A DNA stretch of 64,000 nucleotides from Pseudomonadota bacterium (GCA_020161065.1 JAIUPH010000005.1:62001-126000); one strand, 5' to 3'. Positions 1 to 10,989 are shown, numbered from the stretch's first letter. Notes: generated from the letters alone by a model not told the origin. A program made the numbers and translations.

Positions 1-1
1 G

Positions 2-895
2 TGCGTGGGCCTGACGGCCTACGACCTGACCTGGGAGGTCGAAACCCTGCCGAGCGGCAGCGGCAAGAGCCGCGCCGCGAACTTCCGCCAGGGCGGCGGC
101 GGCATGGCCGCCAACGCCGCGGCCGCGGTGGCCCGGCTGGGCGGACGCGTGCATTTCTGGGGCCGCGCCGGCGACGACGCCGCCGGCCACGCGATGGCCG
201 ATGAACTGCGGGCGCTCGGCGTCGACGTCAGCGGCCTGCGGCTGTTCGCGGGCGCGCGCTCGTCGGTGTCGGGCGTCGTCGTCGATGCGCAAGGCGAGCG
301 CAGCATCGTCAACTTCCGCGGCGCGGCGCTGCCCGACGATGCGGCCTGGTTGCCGCTGGCCGTGGTCGCCGGCGCCGGCGCCGTGCTGGGCGACGTGCGC
401 TGGCCGGCGGGCGTGGCCGCCGCCTTCGCCACCGCGCGCCGGGCCGGCGTGCTCACCGTGCTGGATGGCGATGTCGCCGAGCCGGCCGTCTTCGATGCCT
501 TGCTGCCGCTATGCGACTACGCGGTGTTCTCGCAGCCCGGCCTGGCCGGCTATGCGCCGGGCCTGGGCGACGACGAAGCGCGGCTGCGCCACGCGCTGGC
601 GCGCGGCTGCCGCGTTGCGGCGGTGACGCTCGGCGAGCGCGGCGTCGTCTGGTCCGATGGCCCCGCGCTGCAGCGCCAGCCGGGCTTTCGCGTCACCGCG
701 GTCGACACCACCGGCGCCGGCGACGTGTTCCACGGCGCGCTGGCGCTGGCGCTGGCGGCGGGCGTGGACGCGGCCGAATCGTTCCGCTTCGCGGCCGCGG
801 TGGCCGCCTTGAAGTGCCAACAACCCGGTGGGCGCGCCGGCATCCCGGACCTGCCGCAGGTGCTGGCCGCGCTCGACCAACTCAAGGAGTCATGA
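2..895 (+). CDS. yihV: PfkB-family sulfofructose kinase, YihV-like (5' partial)
   Basis: PfkB/ribokinase-family sugar kinase. It looks closest to YihV, which phosphorylates 6-deoxy-6-sulfofructose with ATP in the cytosolic sulfo-EMP pathway. The frame is open from base 2 (CVGLTAYDL), so only about five N-terminal residues are probably missing; 297 are visible. The N-terminal PfkB signature GGGGMAANAAAAVARLGG and the C-terminal signature DTTGAGDVFHGAL with the catalytic Asp are present. LGDVRW, TVLDGD, FSQPGLA and PGGRAGIPD match my memory of YihV better than that of ribokinases or fructokinases. The TGA stop is followed one base later by the aldolase ATG, so the two are co-transcribed. An ordinary ketohexose kinase is the main alternative. 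Confidence 0.85.
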   Translation, partial: CVGLTAYDLTWEVETLPSGSGKSRAANFRQGGGGMAANAAAAVARLGGRVHFWGRAGDDAAGHAMADELRALGVDVSGLRLFAGARSSVSGVVVDAQGERSIVNFRGAALPDDAAWLPLAVVAGAGAVLGDVRWPAGVAAAFATARRAGVLTVLDGDVAEPAVFDALLPLCDYAVFSQPGLAGYAPGLGDDEARLRHALARGCRVAAVTLGERGVVWSDGPALQRQPGFRVTAVDTTGAGDVFHGALALALAAGVDAAESFRFAAAVAALKCQQPGGRAGIPDLPQVLAALDQLKES

Positions 896-896
896 C

Positions 897-1937
897 ATGC
901 AACTTCGCCTCGGCAAAACCTGGGGCCTGCGGCGCATGGCCGACGATGCCGGCCATTTCACGATGGTCGCGCTCGACCAGCGCCCGCCCATCGTCAACCT
1001 CGTGGCCGCCAAGCGCGGCATCGCGCCTTCGGAGGTCGGCTTCGCCGACATGACGGCGGTGAAGCGGCTGCTGGTCGAAGTGCTCGGCCAGGGTTCGAGC
1101 GCGATGCTGATGGACCCGAACTTCGCGTTGCCGGCGGCGCTGGACCAGTTGCCGCCGCACACCGGCCTCGTCATCACGCTCGAAGACCATCGCTTCCGCG
1201 ACACCGATGGCGGCCGGCTTTCGCATTCGATCCGCGACTGGAGCGTCGAGAAGATCAAGCGCGCCGGCGCCGACGGCGTCAAGGTGCTGGCCTGGTACCG
1301 GCCCGACGCGGCGGCCGACGTGCTGGCCCACCAGCGGCACTACGTGCGCAGCATCGGCGATGAATGCCGGCGCTGGGACATCCCCTACGTGCTGGAGTTG
1401 CTGGTCTACCCCTTCCCGAAGAGCGCCGGCCACACCACCGACTACGTCGAGGCGCCGGAGAAGATGCCGCAACTGGTGCTCGACAGCGTGGCCGAGTTCG
1501 CCAAGCCCGAGTACGGCGTCGACCTGTTCAAGCTGGAAGCGCCGCTGCCCGGCGCCACGCTGCCGGCGCCCGACGGCAGCGCCGCGCACCGCAGCGCGCA
1601 GCGCTGGTTCGACGACATGGGCGCGTTGTGCCGCGGCGCCGGCATCCCGTGGGTGATGCTGTCGGCCGGCGTCACGCCGCCGCAGTTCCTGCGCGTGATG
1701 GACTACGCCTACGCGGCCGGCGCCAACGGCTTCCTGGCCGGCCGCGCCATCTGGTGGGAGGCGATGCAGTCGTTCCCCGACCTCGCCGCCTGCCGCGCGC
1801 TGCTGCAGGCTCAGGGCGTCAACACCCTGGCCGAACTGGGCGCGCTGACGCGGCGCGCCGGCCACGCCTGGCGGCCCGACTACAGCGCGTTCGCCGCGAT
1901 GCATGCCGAAGGCGAGCTGTGCGCGGCTTACGCTTGA
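897..1937 (+). CDS. LacD/YihT-class class I aldolase (putative sulfofructose-phosphate aldolase)
   Basis: Class I (Schiff base) aldolase of the tagatose-1,6-bisphosphate aldolase LacD family, which also contains sulfofructose-phosphate aldolase YihT. The expected reaction here is sulfofructose 1-phosphate to DHAP plus sulfolactaldehyde. The probable Schiff-base lysine is K212 in LFKLEAPLPG. MVALDQRPP near residue 23, and SAGV and GANGFLAGRAIW near the C-terminus, match the family. At 346 aa it is longer than I remember for YihT (about 292) and LacD (about 330), so the substrate is not fixed by family. The adjacent YihV-like kinase and nearby YihU-like reductase favour a sulfosugar. The ATG at 897 sits just after the kinase stop; the AAGGAG inside the kinase end is a good ribosome site. 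Confidence 0.82.
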   Translation: MQLRLGKTWGLRRMADDAGHFTMVALDQRPPIVNLVAAKRGIAPSEVGFADMTAVKRLLVEVLGQGSSAMLMDPNFALPAALDQLPPHTGLVITLEDHRFRDTDGGRLSHSIRDWSVEKIKRAGADGVKVLAWYRPDAAADVLAHQRHYVRSIGDECRRWDIPYVLELLVYPFPKSAGHTTDYVEAPEKMPQLVLDSVAEFAKPEYGVDLFKLEAPLPGATLPAPDGSAAHRSAQRWFDDMGALCRGAGIPWVMLSAGVTPPQFLRVMDYAYAAGANGFLAGRAIWWEAMQSFPDLAACRALLQAQGVNTLAELGALTRRAGHAWRPDYSAFAAMHAEGELCAAYA

Positions 1938-1947
1938 AACGAGCGGA

Positions 1948-1975
1948 CACCCGGCGGCGCAGGCGCCGCCGGGTG
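1948..1975. terminator. Perfect 13-bp GC hairpin between convergent genes
   Basis: CACCCGGCGGCGC (1948-1960) and its exact reverse complement (1963-1975) are separated by two bases. It lies between the aldolase stop at 1937 and the leftward binding-protein stop at 2014, so it can serve both convergent transcripts. There is no clear U-tract on either side, so termination is inferred from position and stem stability. Confidence 0.6.
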
Positions 1976-2013
1976 GGTGGCTGATGCGCGCCGGGTGCGC
2001 GCCGGGTGCGCGC

Positions 2014-3078
2014 CTACTGCGTGCGGTTCGCGAAGGCCTTCAGCGTCGGGTTGTCGTCGACCAGCTTGAGGTATTGGCCGGTGATGTAGGTCTTGGCGTC
2101 GGGGATGTCGGTGATCGTGCCCACGCTCTTCAGGTAGCCCGACAAGGCGTCGAAAGCGCCGTCGACGACCGAGGGACCGGCGGCGCGCGAGAACAGCTTC
2201 ATCTGCTCGTCGAGCGTGAAGATCGGGCGCGCCATCTCCGACTTCAGGTGGCCGTCGTTGAGCTTGATGCCGTTGGCTTCGAAGAACTTGCGCAGCGCCG
2301 CCATGAACTCGGCCGGGTTGTTCTTCTGGTAGCTCACGGCGCGCAGGTACACCGCCAGGAACTTGGCCACCGCCTCGGGGTTCTGCTGCGCGAACTCCTT
2401 GCGCGTGATCAGCGCGCCGAGCACGCGCGCGCCCGCGTCCTTGCCGCTGCACACGGTCTCGGCGCCGACCTGGTCGCCCAGCGTGTAGGTGTTGGGCGCC
2501 CAGGTGCCGGCCAGCAGGCCGTTGCCGCCGGTGTAGGCCGACACCAGCTGCGCCGGCGCCAGCGGCACGATGTTGACCTCGCTGCGCTTGAGGCCCCACT
2601 TCTGCAGGCAGGCCATGGTGGCGTATTCGCCGGTCGAGTTCGGACTCAGCAGGATCTGCTGGCCTTTCACTTCGCGCGCCGGGTTGGCGCGAATCGCCGC
2701 CAGCTTGTCGGCGCGCGCGACCAGCGCGTTGGTGGCCGACTCGTCGTTGGTGAGGCCGATGGTCACGATGTCGTAGCGCTGCGCGCCCAGCACGGCCGGC
2801 GGCGAGCCGGTGCCGCCGACATCCCATGACCGGCTGGGCGCGCCGGCGATCTGCTGCGCGCCCGCCGGGTAGGCCACCAGCTCGGGCTTCAGGCCGGCCT
2901 CGGCCCACCAGTTCTTCTCGGTCGCCAGGAAGATCGGCAGCGCCCAGTACGCGACCTGGTAGCTGATCTTGATGGGCGTCGGCGCGGGCTGCGCCAGCGC
3001 GGGCAGAGGGCTGGCGGCGAATGCCGCCGCGGCCAGCGCGAGGGCGAAGGTGGGGCGCCGGAGGCGGCGGTGCGGCAT
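2014..3078 (-). CDS. NitT/TauT-type ABC transporter substrate-binding protein
   Basis: Periplasmic solute-binding protein of the SsuA/TauA/NMT1-like family, 354 aa. A Sec signal peptide is visible: basic MPHRRLRRP, a hydrophobic Ala/Leu stretch, then a PALAQ cleavage region near residue 27. The mature part opens with IKISYQVAYWALPIFLATEK, usual for sulfonate, nitrate or riboflavin-precursor binders. The ATG at 3078 is preceded by AGGAGACCC, which decides it over longer upstream starts. It is encoded opposite to its likely partners, the two permeases and ATPase at 5377-7825, and shares the promoter region with the LacI gene. An organosulfonate ligand is inferred from the locus; the fold alone does not tell. 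Confidence 0.85.
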   Translation of the reverse strand: MPHRRLRRPTFALALAAAAFAASPLPALAQPAPTPIKISYQVAYWALPIFLATEKNWWAEAGLKPELVAYPAGAQQIAGAPSRSWDVGGTGSPPAVLGAQRYDIVTIGLTNDESATNALVARADKLAAIRANPAREVKGQQILLSPNSTGEYATMACLQKWGLKRSEVNIVPLAPAQLVSAYTGGNGLLAGTWAPNTYTLGDQVGAETVCSGKDAGARVLGALITRKEFAQQNPEAVAKFLAVYLRAVSYQKNNPAEFMAALRKFFEANGIKLNDGHLKSEMARPIFTLDEQMKLFSRAAGPSVVDGAFDALSGYLKSVGTITDIPDAKTYITGQYLKLVDDNPTLKAFANRTQ

Positions 3079-3141
3079 GGTGGGTCTCCTTCTTCGAGTG
3101 GGCGCGCCGTGGACGAACGGTTTCCGTTTTGCGTGTAGATC

Positions 3142-3155
3142 TGAAAGCGCGTTCA
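3142..3155. promoter_or_regulatory. Predicted LacI-family operator O1
   Basis: TGAAAGCGCGTTCA differs by one base from the palindrome TGAAAGCGCTTTCA typical of LacI/GalR operators. It lies 64 bases upstream of the binding-protein start and about 120 bases upstream of the LacI start, in the divergent control region. A second copy lies at 3274-3287. Confidence 0.55.
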
Positions 3156-3272
3156 ATCTATCCTGATCGCCGCGGCAGAGGCTGTCAATCCATCTTTCCC
3201 TTGCAGCGCGCTGAAATTGGGTTTTCCCCAATGACGGCGGCGGCGCGTGGATGCTGCAATCCGGCCGAAATC

Positions 3273-4481
3273 ATGAATGCGCTTTCAGACGATTGGGTGG
3301 CCGACGCGCCGGCCGGACCGACCTGCACGCTGAAGGACCTGGCGGCGCGCAGCGGCATCTCGGCGGCCACGCTGTCGCGCGTGCTCAACCATCCGCAGAT
3401 CGTCCGCCCCGACCTGCGCGCGCGCGCCGAGTCGGTGCTGGCGCAGGCCGGCTACGTGCCGCACGGCGCGGCGCGGTCGCTGGCCTCGCGGCGCACGCGC
3501 ACCTTCGGCGCCGTGGTGCCCACGGTCGACAGCGCGCTGTTCGCCAAGATCGTCGAAGGCCTGCAACTTCGCGGCCGCGCTGAGGGCTACCAGCTGCTGG
3601 TGGCCAGCAGCGGCTACTCGCCGGCGCGCGAGGCCTCGCAAGTGCGCTCGCTGGTCGAGCGCGGCGTCGACGGCGTGGTGCTGGTCGGCGCCGTGCATGC
3701 CGAGTCGACGATCCAGATGCTGCAGGCGCGCGGCATCCCGTTCGTCTCCACCTGCCACCACGATCCGCGCGCCCCGTGGCCGACGGTGGGCTGGGACAAC
3801 GTGGCCTCGGCCGAGCGCGTGGCCGACTACCTGCTGGACATCGGCCACCGGCGCTTCGCCGTGATTGCCGGCATCACCGCCGACAACGACCGCGCGGCCG
3901 ATCGCGTCAACGGATTTCGCCAGGCCATCGAGCGCCGCGGCGGCCTGCTGCCGGCGGCCGACATCCTGCAGCGGCCCTACACCGTGGTGGAAGGCCGCGG
4001 CGCCATGGCCGCGCTGCTGCGCCGCCCGACGCCGCCGACCGCGGTGCTGTGCGGCAACGACATCCTCGCCTTCGGCGCGCTGCAGGAATGCCTGTGGCAG
4101 GGCGTCGACGTGCCGGGCCGCATCTCCGTCACCGGCTTCGACGACATCGAGATGGCGGCCCATTGCTGGCCCGGCATCACCACGCTGCACGTGCCGGCCA
4201 CCGCCATCGGCGAACGCGCGGCCGGCGTGCTGCTGGCGGCCATTGCGGGCGAGGCCGCCGGCGGCGACGACCACGTGAACCTGGAGCTCGAACTCATCCT
4301 GCGCGGCACGACGGCGCCGCCGCCCGGCGCGCGCCCGGTGGCGCGGCGCGCGGCCGCGCCGGCGCGGGCGGTGACGTCGGCGAAGTTGGCGAAGGCGGCG
4401 AAGGCGGTGAGCGCAACGAAGGCCACGAAAGCCACGAAAGCGACGAAGGCGACGAAAGCGACGAAGGCGAGGCGCTCATGA
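3273..4481 (+). CDS. LacI-family transcriptional regulator with Lys/Thr/Ala repeat tail
   Basis: LacI/GalR repressor, 402 aa from the ATG at 3273. It has an N-terminal helix-turn-helix (TLKDLAARSGISAATLSRVL, about residues 17-36) followed by a type I periplasmic-binding-like sensor domain with motifs such as VGWDNVASAERVADYLL and VTGFDDIEMA. An in-frame ATG at 3231 is an alternative; neither has a strong ribosome site. The C-terminus is unusual: after a low-complexity Ala/Arg stretch it ends in repeated Lys-Ala-Thr triplets. The stop overlaps the next ATG (ATGA at 4478-4481), coupling it to the reductase. Operators O1 and O2 suggest autoregulation and control of the divergent binding-protein gene. 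The inducer is probably a sulfosugar or its phosphate (inference). Confidence 0.88.
   Translation: MNALSDDWVADAPAGPTCTLKDLAARSGISAATLSRVLNHPQIVRPDLRARAESVLAQAGYVPHGAARSLASRRTRTFGAVVPTVDSALFAKIVEGLQLRGRAEGYQLLVASSGYSPAREASQVRSLVERGVDGVVLVGAVHAESTIQMLQARGIPFVSTCHHDPRAPWPTVGWDNVASAERVADYLLDIGHRRFAVIAGITADNDRAADRVNGFRQAIERRGGLLPAADILQRPYTVVEGRGAMAALLRRPTPPTAVLCGNDILAFGALQECLWQGVDVPGRISVTGFDDIEMAAHCWPGITTLHVPATAIGERAAGVLLAAIAGEAAGGDDHVNLELELILRGTTAPPPGARPVARRAAAPARAVTSAKLAKAAKAVSATKATKATKATKATKATKARRS
3274..3287. promoter_or_regulatory. Predicted LacI-family operator O2 at the regulator start codon
   Basis: TGAATGCGCTTTCA is a one-mismatch copy of TGAAAGCGCTTTCA. It begins one base after the A of the proposed LacI start codon at 3273. 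The centre-to-centre distance to O1 is 132 bp, compatible with looping by a dimer of dimers. Confidence 0.5.
4416..4470 (+). repeat. 9-bp tandem coding repeat (Thr-Lys-Ala units)
   Basis: About six consecutive copies of ACG-AAR-GCS encode a (TKA)n tail at the C-terminus of the LacI regulator. Third-position differences between copies show the repeat is not perfectly fresh. Slippage could change its length in register without disturbing the frame. Confidence 0.8.
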
Positions 4482-5380
4482 CGCGGGTGGCATTCCTCGG
4501 TCTCGGCGTGATGGGCGGCGCGATGCTGCGCAACCTGGTGCGTGCCGGCTTCGACGTGGCCGGCTACGACGTGTCGAGCGCCGCGCTGCAGCGCGTGGCC
4601 GACGCCGGCTGCCGCATCGCGGCGTCGCCGGCCGATGCCGCCGCCGGCGCCGACGTGCTGATCACCATGCTGCCCACCTCGCAGCACGTGCGCGAGGCGC
4701 TGTTCGGCCGCGACGGCGCCGCCGCCGCGCTGCCGCGCGGCGCGGTGGTGATCGAGATGAGCACCGGCGACGCCGTGCAGACCGACCGCATCGCCGAGGA
4801 ACTGGCCGCGCTGGGCCTGCGCTGCATCGACGCGCCGGTGGGCCGCACGCCGCGCGAAGCCGCCGCGGGCAAGGCGCTGATCATGGCCGGCGCCGATGCC
4901 GACGACCTGGCGCGCGTGCGCCCGCTGTTCGATGCGATGGCCGACACGGTGGTGCACGTCGGCCCGCGCGGCAGCGGCATCCGGCTCAAGCTGGTCAACA
5001 ACTACATGTCGATGGTCGGCATGGTGCTCACCGCCGAAGCGCTGATGTTCGCCGCCAAGCTGGGGCTGGACCGCGACACCACGGTGCGCGTGCTGTCCAA
5101 CACCACGGCCGGGCGCGGCCAGTTGCTGACCAACTTTCCGCGCAAGGTGCTGGCCGGCGACGTGACGGCGGACTTCCCGCTGCGCATGGGCCTGAAGGAC
5201 ATCCACCTGGCGCTGAACCTCGCCAACTCGGTGGGCGCGCCGCTGGGGCTGGGCGGCTACGCGCGCGAGATGTTCGCGCTGGCCCGCTCCTGGGGCCGCG
5301 AAGAGCAGGACTGCACCGCCATGCTGCTGCTGCTGGAAGACGTGGCGCACCTGCCGCGCGACGGCGAGGCCGCGGCATGA
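4478..5380 (+). CDS. yihU: Beta-hydroxyacid dehydrogenase, sulfolactaldehyde reductase YihU-like
   Basis: NAD(P)-dependent 3-hydroxyisobutyrate-dehydrogenase-family reductase, 300 aa. The Rossmann motif GLGVMG is at residues 8-13. DAPVGRT (119-124) and GIRLKLVNNYMS (167-178) match YihU closely. R123, K171, N174 and N175 coincide, from memory, with sulfolactaldehyde-binding residues of E. coli YihU. Ordinary HIBADH proteins usually read SGG or SGA where this one has VGRT. The expected reaction is sulfolactaldehyde plus NADH to 2,3-dihydroxypropane-1-sulfonate (DHPS), or the reverse. It overlaps the LacI gene upstream and the first permease downstream by ATGA, so it belongs to the transporter operon. 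Tartronate semialdehyde reductase is the main alternative. Confidence 0.85.
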   Translation: MTRVAFLGLGVMGGAMLRNLVRAGFDVAGYDVSSAALQRVADAGCRIAASPADAAAGADVLITMLPTSQHVREALFGRDGAAAALPRGAVVIEMSTGDAVQTDRIAEELAALGLRCIDAPVGRTPREAAAGKALIMAGADADDLARVRPLFDAMADTVVHVGPRGSGIRLKLVNNYMSMVGMVLTAEALMFAAKLGLDRDTTVRVLSNTTAGRGQLLTNFPRKVLAGDVTADFPLRMGLKDIHLALNLANSVGAPLGLGGYAREMFALARSWGREEQDCTAMLLLLEDVAHLPRDGEAAA

Positions 5381-6210
5381 ACGGCGCCGCGGTGCCCGGC
5401 ACCGCAGCGCCGCCGCGCGCGGCGGCCGTGCCGCGCCGCTGGACCGGGCAGCGGCGCTTCTTCATCGGCGCCGCGGCCTTCGCGATCGCCATCGCCGCGT
5501 GGTTCCTGCTGGCGCGCCTGGGCGTCGTCAGCGGCGGGCGCTTCCCGACGCCCAGCGACGTGTGGCGCAGCGCGCGCCAGATCGCGTTCGAGCCGGGCTA
5601 CGCCGGCGGCACCTTGTGGCAGCACGTCTTCCACAGCACGCGCCTGGTGCTGCTGGGCTTCGCGGTGGCCATCGGCACCGGCGTGCCGCTGGGCCTGCTG
5701 ATGGGCACCAGCCGGCGCGCCGACCTGCTGATCGGCCCGATCTTCTCGATGCTGCGGCCGATCCCGCCGCTGGCCTGGATTCCGCTGGCCATCCTGTGGC
5801 TGGGCCTCGGCGACGGCGCCAAGATCTTCCTGATCTGGGTGTCGGCCTTCACGCCGGCGCTGATCAACACCTACGCCGGCGTGCGCAGTGTCGACCCCAC
5901 CTTGATCGAGGCGGCGCGCGTGCACGGCGCGGGCCCCGGCCGGCTGGTGCGCGACGTGCTGGTGCCCGGCTCGCTGCCGATGATCTTCACCGGCCTGCGG
6001 CTGTCGCTGCAGACGGCGTGGATGACGCTGGTCGCGGCCGAACTGGTGGGCGCCTTCACGGGGCTGGGCAAGGTGCTGGCCACCGCCTCGCTGGACATCA
6101 ACCCCGGCATGATCCTCTACGCGATGGCCTGGGTCGGCGTGATGGGCGCCCTCTCCACCAAGCTGCTGGCGCGCATCGAGAACAAGGTCTTGCCATGGCT
6201 GAAGCACTGA
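5377..6210 (+). CDS. NitT/TauT-type ABC transporter permease 1
   Basis: Inner-membrane permease of the SsuC/TauC family, 277 aa, with about six predicted membrane segments. The cytoplasmic EAA-type loop is visible as EAARVHGAGPGRLVRDVLVPG near residues 180-200. The start overlaps the reductase stop by ATGA. A second, divergent permease follows at once, so the channel may be a heterodimer, whereas SsuABC and TauABC use one permease. It should pair with the ATPase at 7022 and the binding protein at 2014. Confidence 0.88.
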   Translation: MNGAAVPGTAAPPRAAAVPRRWTGQRRFFIGAAAFAIAIAAWFLLARLGVVSGGRFPTPSDVWRSARQIAFEPGYAGGTLWQHVFHSTRLVLLGFAVAIGTGVPLGLLMGTSRRADLLIGPIFSMLRPIPPLAWIPLAILWLGLGDGAKIFLIWVSAFTPALINTYAGVRSVDPTLIEAARVHGAGPGRLVRDVLVPGSLPMIFTGLRLSLQTAWMTLVAAELVGAFTGLGKVLATASLDINPGMILYAMAWVGVMGALSTKLLARIENKVLPWLKH

Positions 6211-7022
6211 GCGTGCCGGTCGTCGCCGTCGGCGCCGCGGCGCGCCGGGCGCGGGCGCGCTCGCGCGAGGCCTGGCTGCTGCCGGCGCTGGGCGTGCTCG
6301 GCTTCTTCGCCTTGTGGCAGGCGGTGGCGATGAGCGGCTGGGTGCCCGAGCGCTACCTGCCGGGCCCGCTGACGGTGGCACGCACGATCGTGGAGCTGTC
6401 GACGAAGCCTTACTCGGGCGCCACGCTATGGGGGCACTTGTCGTCGAGCCTCGTGCGCTTCGGCACCGGCTTCGCGCTGGCCGCGGCCATCGGCATTCCG
6501 CTGGGCTTGCTGATGGGCTGGTACCGCTGGCTGGACGATGTCGTCAGCCCCTTCTTCGAAGCGCTGCGCTTCATCGCGCCGATCGCCTGGGTGCCGTTCG
6601 CCGGCCTGTGGTTCGGCACCGGCATCGGCGGGCCGACGCTGGTGATCTTCTCCGGCGCCTTTCCGCCCTGCCTGATCAACGCCTACCGCGGCGCCAAGTA
6701 CGTCGACCGGCGCCTGGTCGAAGCGGCGCGCACGCTGGGCGCCGGCGGCCCGCGCATCGTGGCCGAGGTGCTGCTGCCGGCGTCGCTGCCGGCCATCGTC
6801 GCCGGGCTGCGCGTCAGCGCCGGCATCGGCTGGCAGTCGCTGATCGGCGCCGAGCTGATCGTCGTCGCCAGCGGCGTCGGCTACATGATGGTGCAAGGCC
6901 AGTTGAACGTGCTCACGCCGGTGGTGATGGCGGGCATGGTGGCCATCGGCATCGTCGGCGTCGTCATCGACGTCGTGCTGCGCTGGTTCGAGAACCGCAT
7001 CCGCAAGAGCTGGGGACGCTGA
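6195..7022 (+). CDS. NitT/TauT-type ABC transporter permease 2
   Basis: Second SsuC/TauC-family permease, 275 aa. The hydrophobic segments and the loop [21 protein letters not shown] near residues 175-195 are visible. It starts at ATG 6195, sixteen bases inside the preceding permease, and its stop shares one base with the ATPase start, which indicates tight translational coupling. It is clearly homologous to permease 1 but well diverged, so this is an old pair. Ligand assignment to an organosulfonate is contextual. Confidence 0.88.
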   Translation: MAEALSVPVVAVGAAARRARARSREAWLLPALGVLGFFALWQAVAMSGWVPERYLPGPLTVARTIVELSTKPYSGATLWGHLSSSLVRFGTGFALAAAIGIPLGLLMGWYRWLDDVVSPFFEALRFIAPIAWVPFAGLWFGTGIGGPTLVIFSGAFPPCLINAYRGAKYVDRRLVEAARTLGAGGPRIVAEVLLPASLPAIVAGLRVSAGIGWQSLIGAELIVVASGVGYMMVQGQLNVLTPVVMAGMVAIGIVGVVIDVVLRWFENRIRKSWGR

Positions 7023-7825
7023 TGGGCTGCATCCGCTTCGAGAACGTGCACCGCGACTTCACGCGCGGCGGCGAATCCTTCCAGGCGCTGGTCGACGTCA
7101 ACCTGGAGGTGGCCGACCGCGAGTTCGTCGCCATCGTCGGCCCCTCGGGCTGCGGCAAGACGACGCTGATGCGCATGGTGGCGGGGCTCGAATTTCCCAG
7201 CGCCGGGCGCGTGACGGTCGACGGCCACGAGATCACCGACGCCGGGCCCGACCGCGCCGTCGTCTTCCAGGCCTTCGCCTTGTTCCCGTGGAAGTCGGTG
7301 GCCGACAACATCGGCTTCGGCCTCAAGTGCAAGGGCCTGCCGCAGGCGCAGCGCTCCGAGGTGATCGCCCGCTACATCGAGTTGATGGGCCTGGTCGGCT
7401 ACGAGAACGCCTTTCCGCACCAGCTCTCGGGCGGCATGCAGCAGCGCGTGGCCATCGCGCGCAGCTACGCGCTCGACCCCGGCGTGCTGCTGATGGACGA
7501 GCCCTTCGGCGCGCTCGATGCGCAGACCCGCGTGGTGATGCAGGAAGAGCTGATCCGCCTGGCGCGGCAGAACCCGCGCACCGTGCTGTTCATCACCCAC
7601 GCGGTGGAAGAGGCGGTCTACCTGGCCGACCGCGTCGTCGTGATGAGCCGGCGGCCGGGGCGCATCAAGGAGATCGTCGACGTCGGCCGCGTGCGCCGCG
7701 CCGAGGGCTGGGACCGGCTCGACCACATCGAGGAGGTGATGGACACCGCCTCCTTCGTGCACCTGCGCACCCACATCTGGCGCCTGCTGCGCGAGCAGCA
7801 GCAGGTGGACGCCGTTGCCGTCTGA
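7022..7825 (+). CDS. NitT/TauT-type ABC transporter ATPase
   Basis: ABC ATPase of the SsuB/TauB/NrtD class, 267 aa. Walker [10 protein letters not shown] is near residues 41-49, the signature LSGGMQQR near 138-145, Walker [13 protein letters not shown] near 158-169 and the switch histidine in FITHAVEEA. It energises the two permeases encoded directly upstream. The gene is followed by 60 bases rich in CAC/ACC before hpsN. No TOBE extension is present, as usual for this class. Confidence 0.9.
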   Translation: MGCIRFENVHRDFTRGGESFQALVDVNLEVADREFVAIVGPSGCGKTTLMRMVAGLEFPSAGRVTVDGHEITDAGPDRAVVFQAFALFPWKSVADNIGFGLKCKGLPQAQRSEVIARYIELMGLVGYENAFPHQLSGGMQQRVAIARSYALDPGVLLMDEPFGALDAQTRVVMQEELIRLARQNPRTVLFITHAVEEAVYLADRVVVMSRRPGRIKEIVDVGRVRRAEGWDRLDHIEEVMDTASFVHLRTHIWRLLREQQQVDAVAV

Positions 7826-9966
<2,141 letters not shown>

Positions 9967-9987
9967 CAGCGGCCCACCGAGACTGCG

Positions 9988-10989
9988 ATGAAAGCCCTCG
10001 TCTACACCCAACCCGGCGAAGTGGCGCTGCAAGACGTGCCCGAGCCCGTTGCCGCGCCGGGCGAAGTCGTGCTGCGCATCGACGCCGTGGGCGTCTGCGG
10101 TTCCGACATGCATGCCTGGCACGGCCACGACCCGCGGCGCCAGCCGGGCCTGGTGCTCGGTCACGAGTTCGTCGGCACCATCGAGACGTCGGCAGCGCCC
10201 GGCTTCGCGCCCGGCCGGCGCTACACCGGCAACCCACTCATCACCTGCGGGCATTGCGACTACTGCGTGCAGGGCCGCAACAACCTGTGCGTCAACCGCA
10301 CGATGGTCGGCATGACGCGGCCCGGCGCCTTTGCCGAGCGCATGAGCCTGCCGGCGGCCTCGCTGATCGCCATGCCGCAAGACCTGTCGACGCGCGCCGC
10401 GGCGCTGACCGAGCCGGCGGCCACTGCCTGGCACGCCATCGAGATGTCGATGCGCGCGCTGGTGCGGCCGCTGCACGAGTGCCAGGTGCTGGTCATCGGC
10501 GGCGGCGCCATCGGCCTGCTGGCGGCGCTGCTGCTGCGCCACCTGGGCGTCGCCGGCCTGACGGTGTCGGAAGCCAACCCCTTGCGCCGCGACGCCGTGG
10601 CGCGGCAGGTGGGCTGCGCCACGCTGGACCCGCGCGCCGCGGCGCCGCCGGAGTCGGCCTTCGACTACGTGATCGACGCCGTCGGCGCCGCCGCCACGCG
10701 CCGCCAGGCGCTGGCCAGCGTGCGCCCCGGCGGCGTGCTGATGCACGTGGGCCTGCAGGACTGGGCCAGCGAGATCGACATGCGCCGCCTCACGCTGGCC
10801 GAGATCACGCTGCTGGGCACCTACACCTACACCACCGCCGACCTGCGCGCCACGGTGGCGGCGCTGGCGCGCGGCGCCTTCGGCGACCTCTCGTGGGTGG
10901 AAGAGCGGCCGCTGGCGCAGGGCCAGCAGGCCTTTCTCGACCTCGACGCCGGGCGCTGCGCGGCGGCCAAGGTGGTGCTCGTTCCTTGA
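9988..10989 (+). CDS. Zn-dependent medium-chain dehydrogenase (possible HpsO/HpsP-type)
   Basis: MDR-family alcohol/polyol dehydrogenase, 333 aa. Catalytic Zn ligands C37 and H59-E60 (GHE) are present, as are the structural zinc cysteines C87, C90, C93 and C101 in CGHCDYCVQGRNNLC. The Rossmann motif is VIGGGAIGL. It resembles L-threonine, L-idonate or sorbitol dehydrogenases. It lies 21 bases after the SDR. With hpsN and the SDR it could form the DHPS-epimerising pair of an hpsNOP operon. Alternatively it could act as a butanediol-type dehydrogenase feeding the E1/E2 complex that follows. Confidence 0.85.
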   Translation: MKALVYTQPGEVALQDVPEPVAAPGEVVLRIDAVGVCGSDMHAWHGHDPRRQPGLVLGHEFVGTIETSAAPGFAPGRRYTGNPLITCGHCDYCVQGRNNLCVNRTMVGMTRPGAFAERMSLPAASLIAMPQDLSTRAAALTEPAATAWHAIEMSMRALVRPLHECQVLVIGGGAIGLLAALLLRHLGVAGLTVSEANPLRRDAVARQVGCATLDPRAAAPPESAFDYVIDAVGAAATRRQALASVRPGGVLMHVGLQDWASEIDMRRLTLAEITLLGTYTYTTADLRATVAALARGAFGDLSWVEERPLAQGQQAFLDLDAGRCAAAKVVLVP

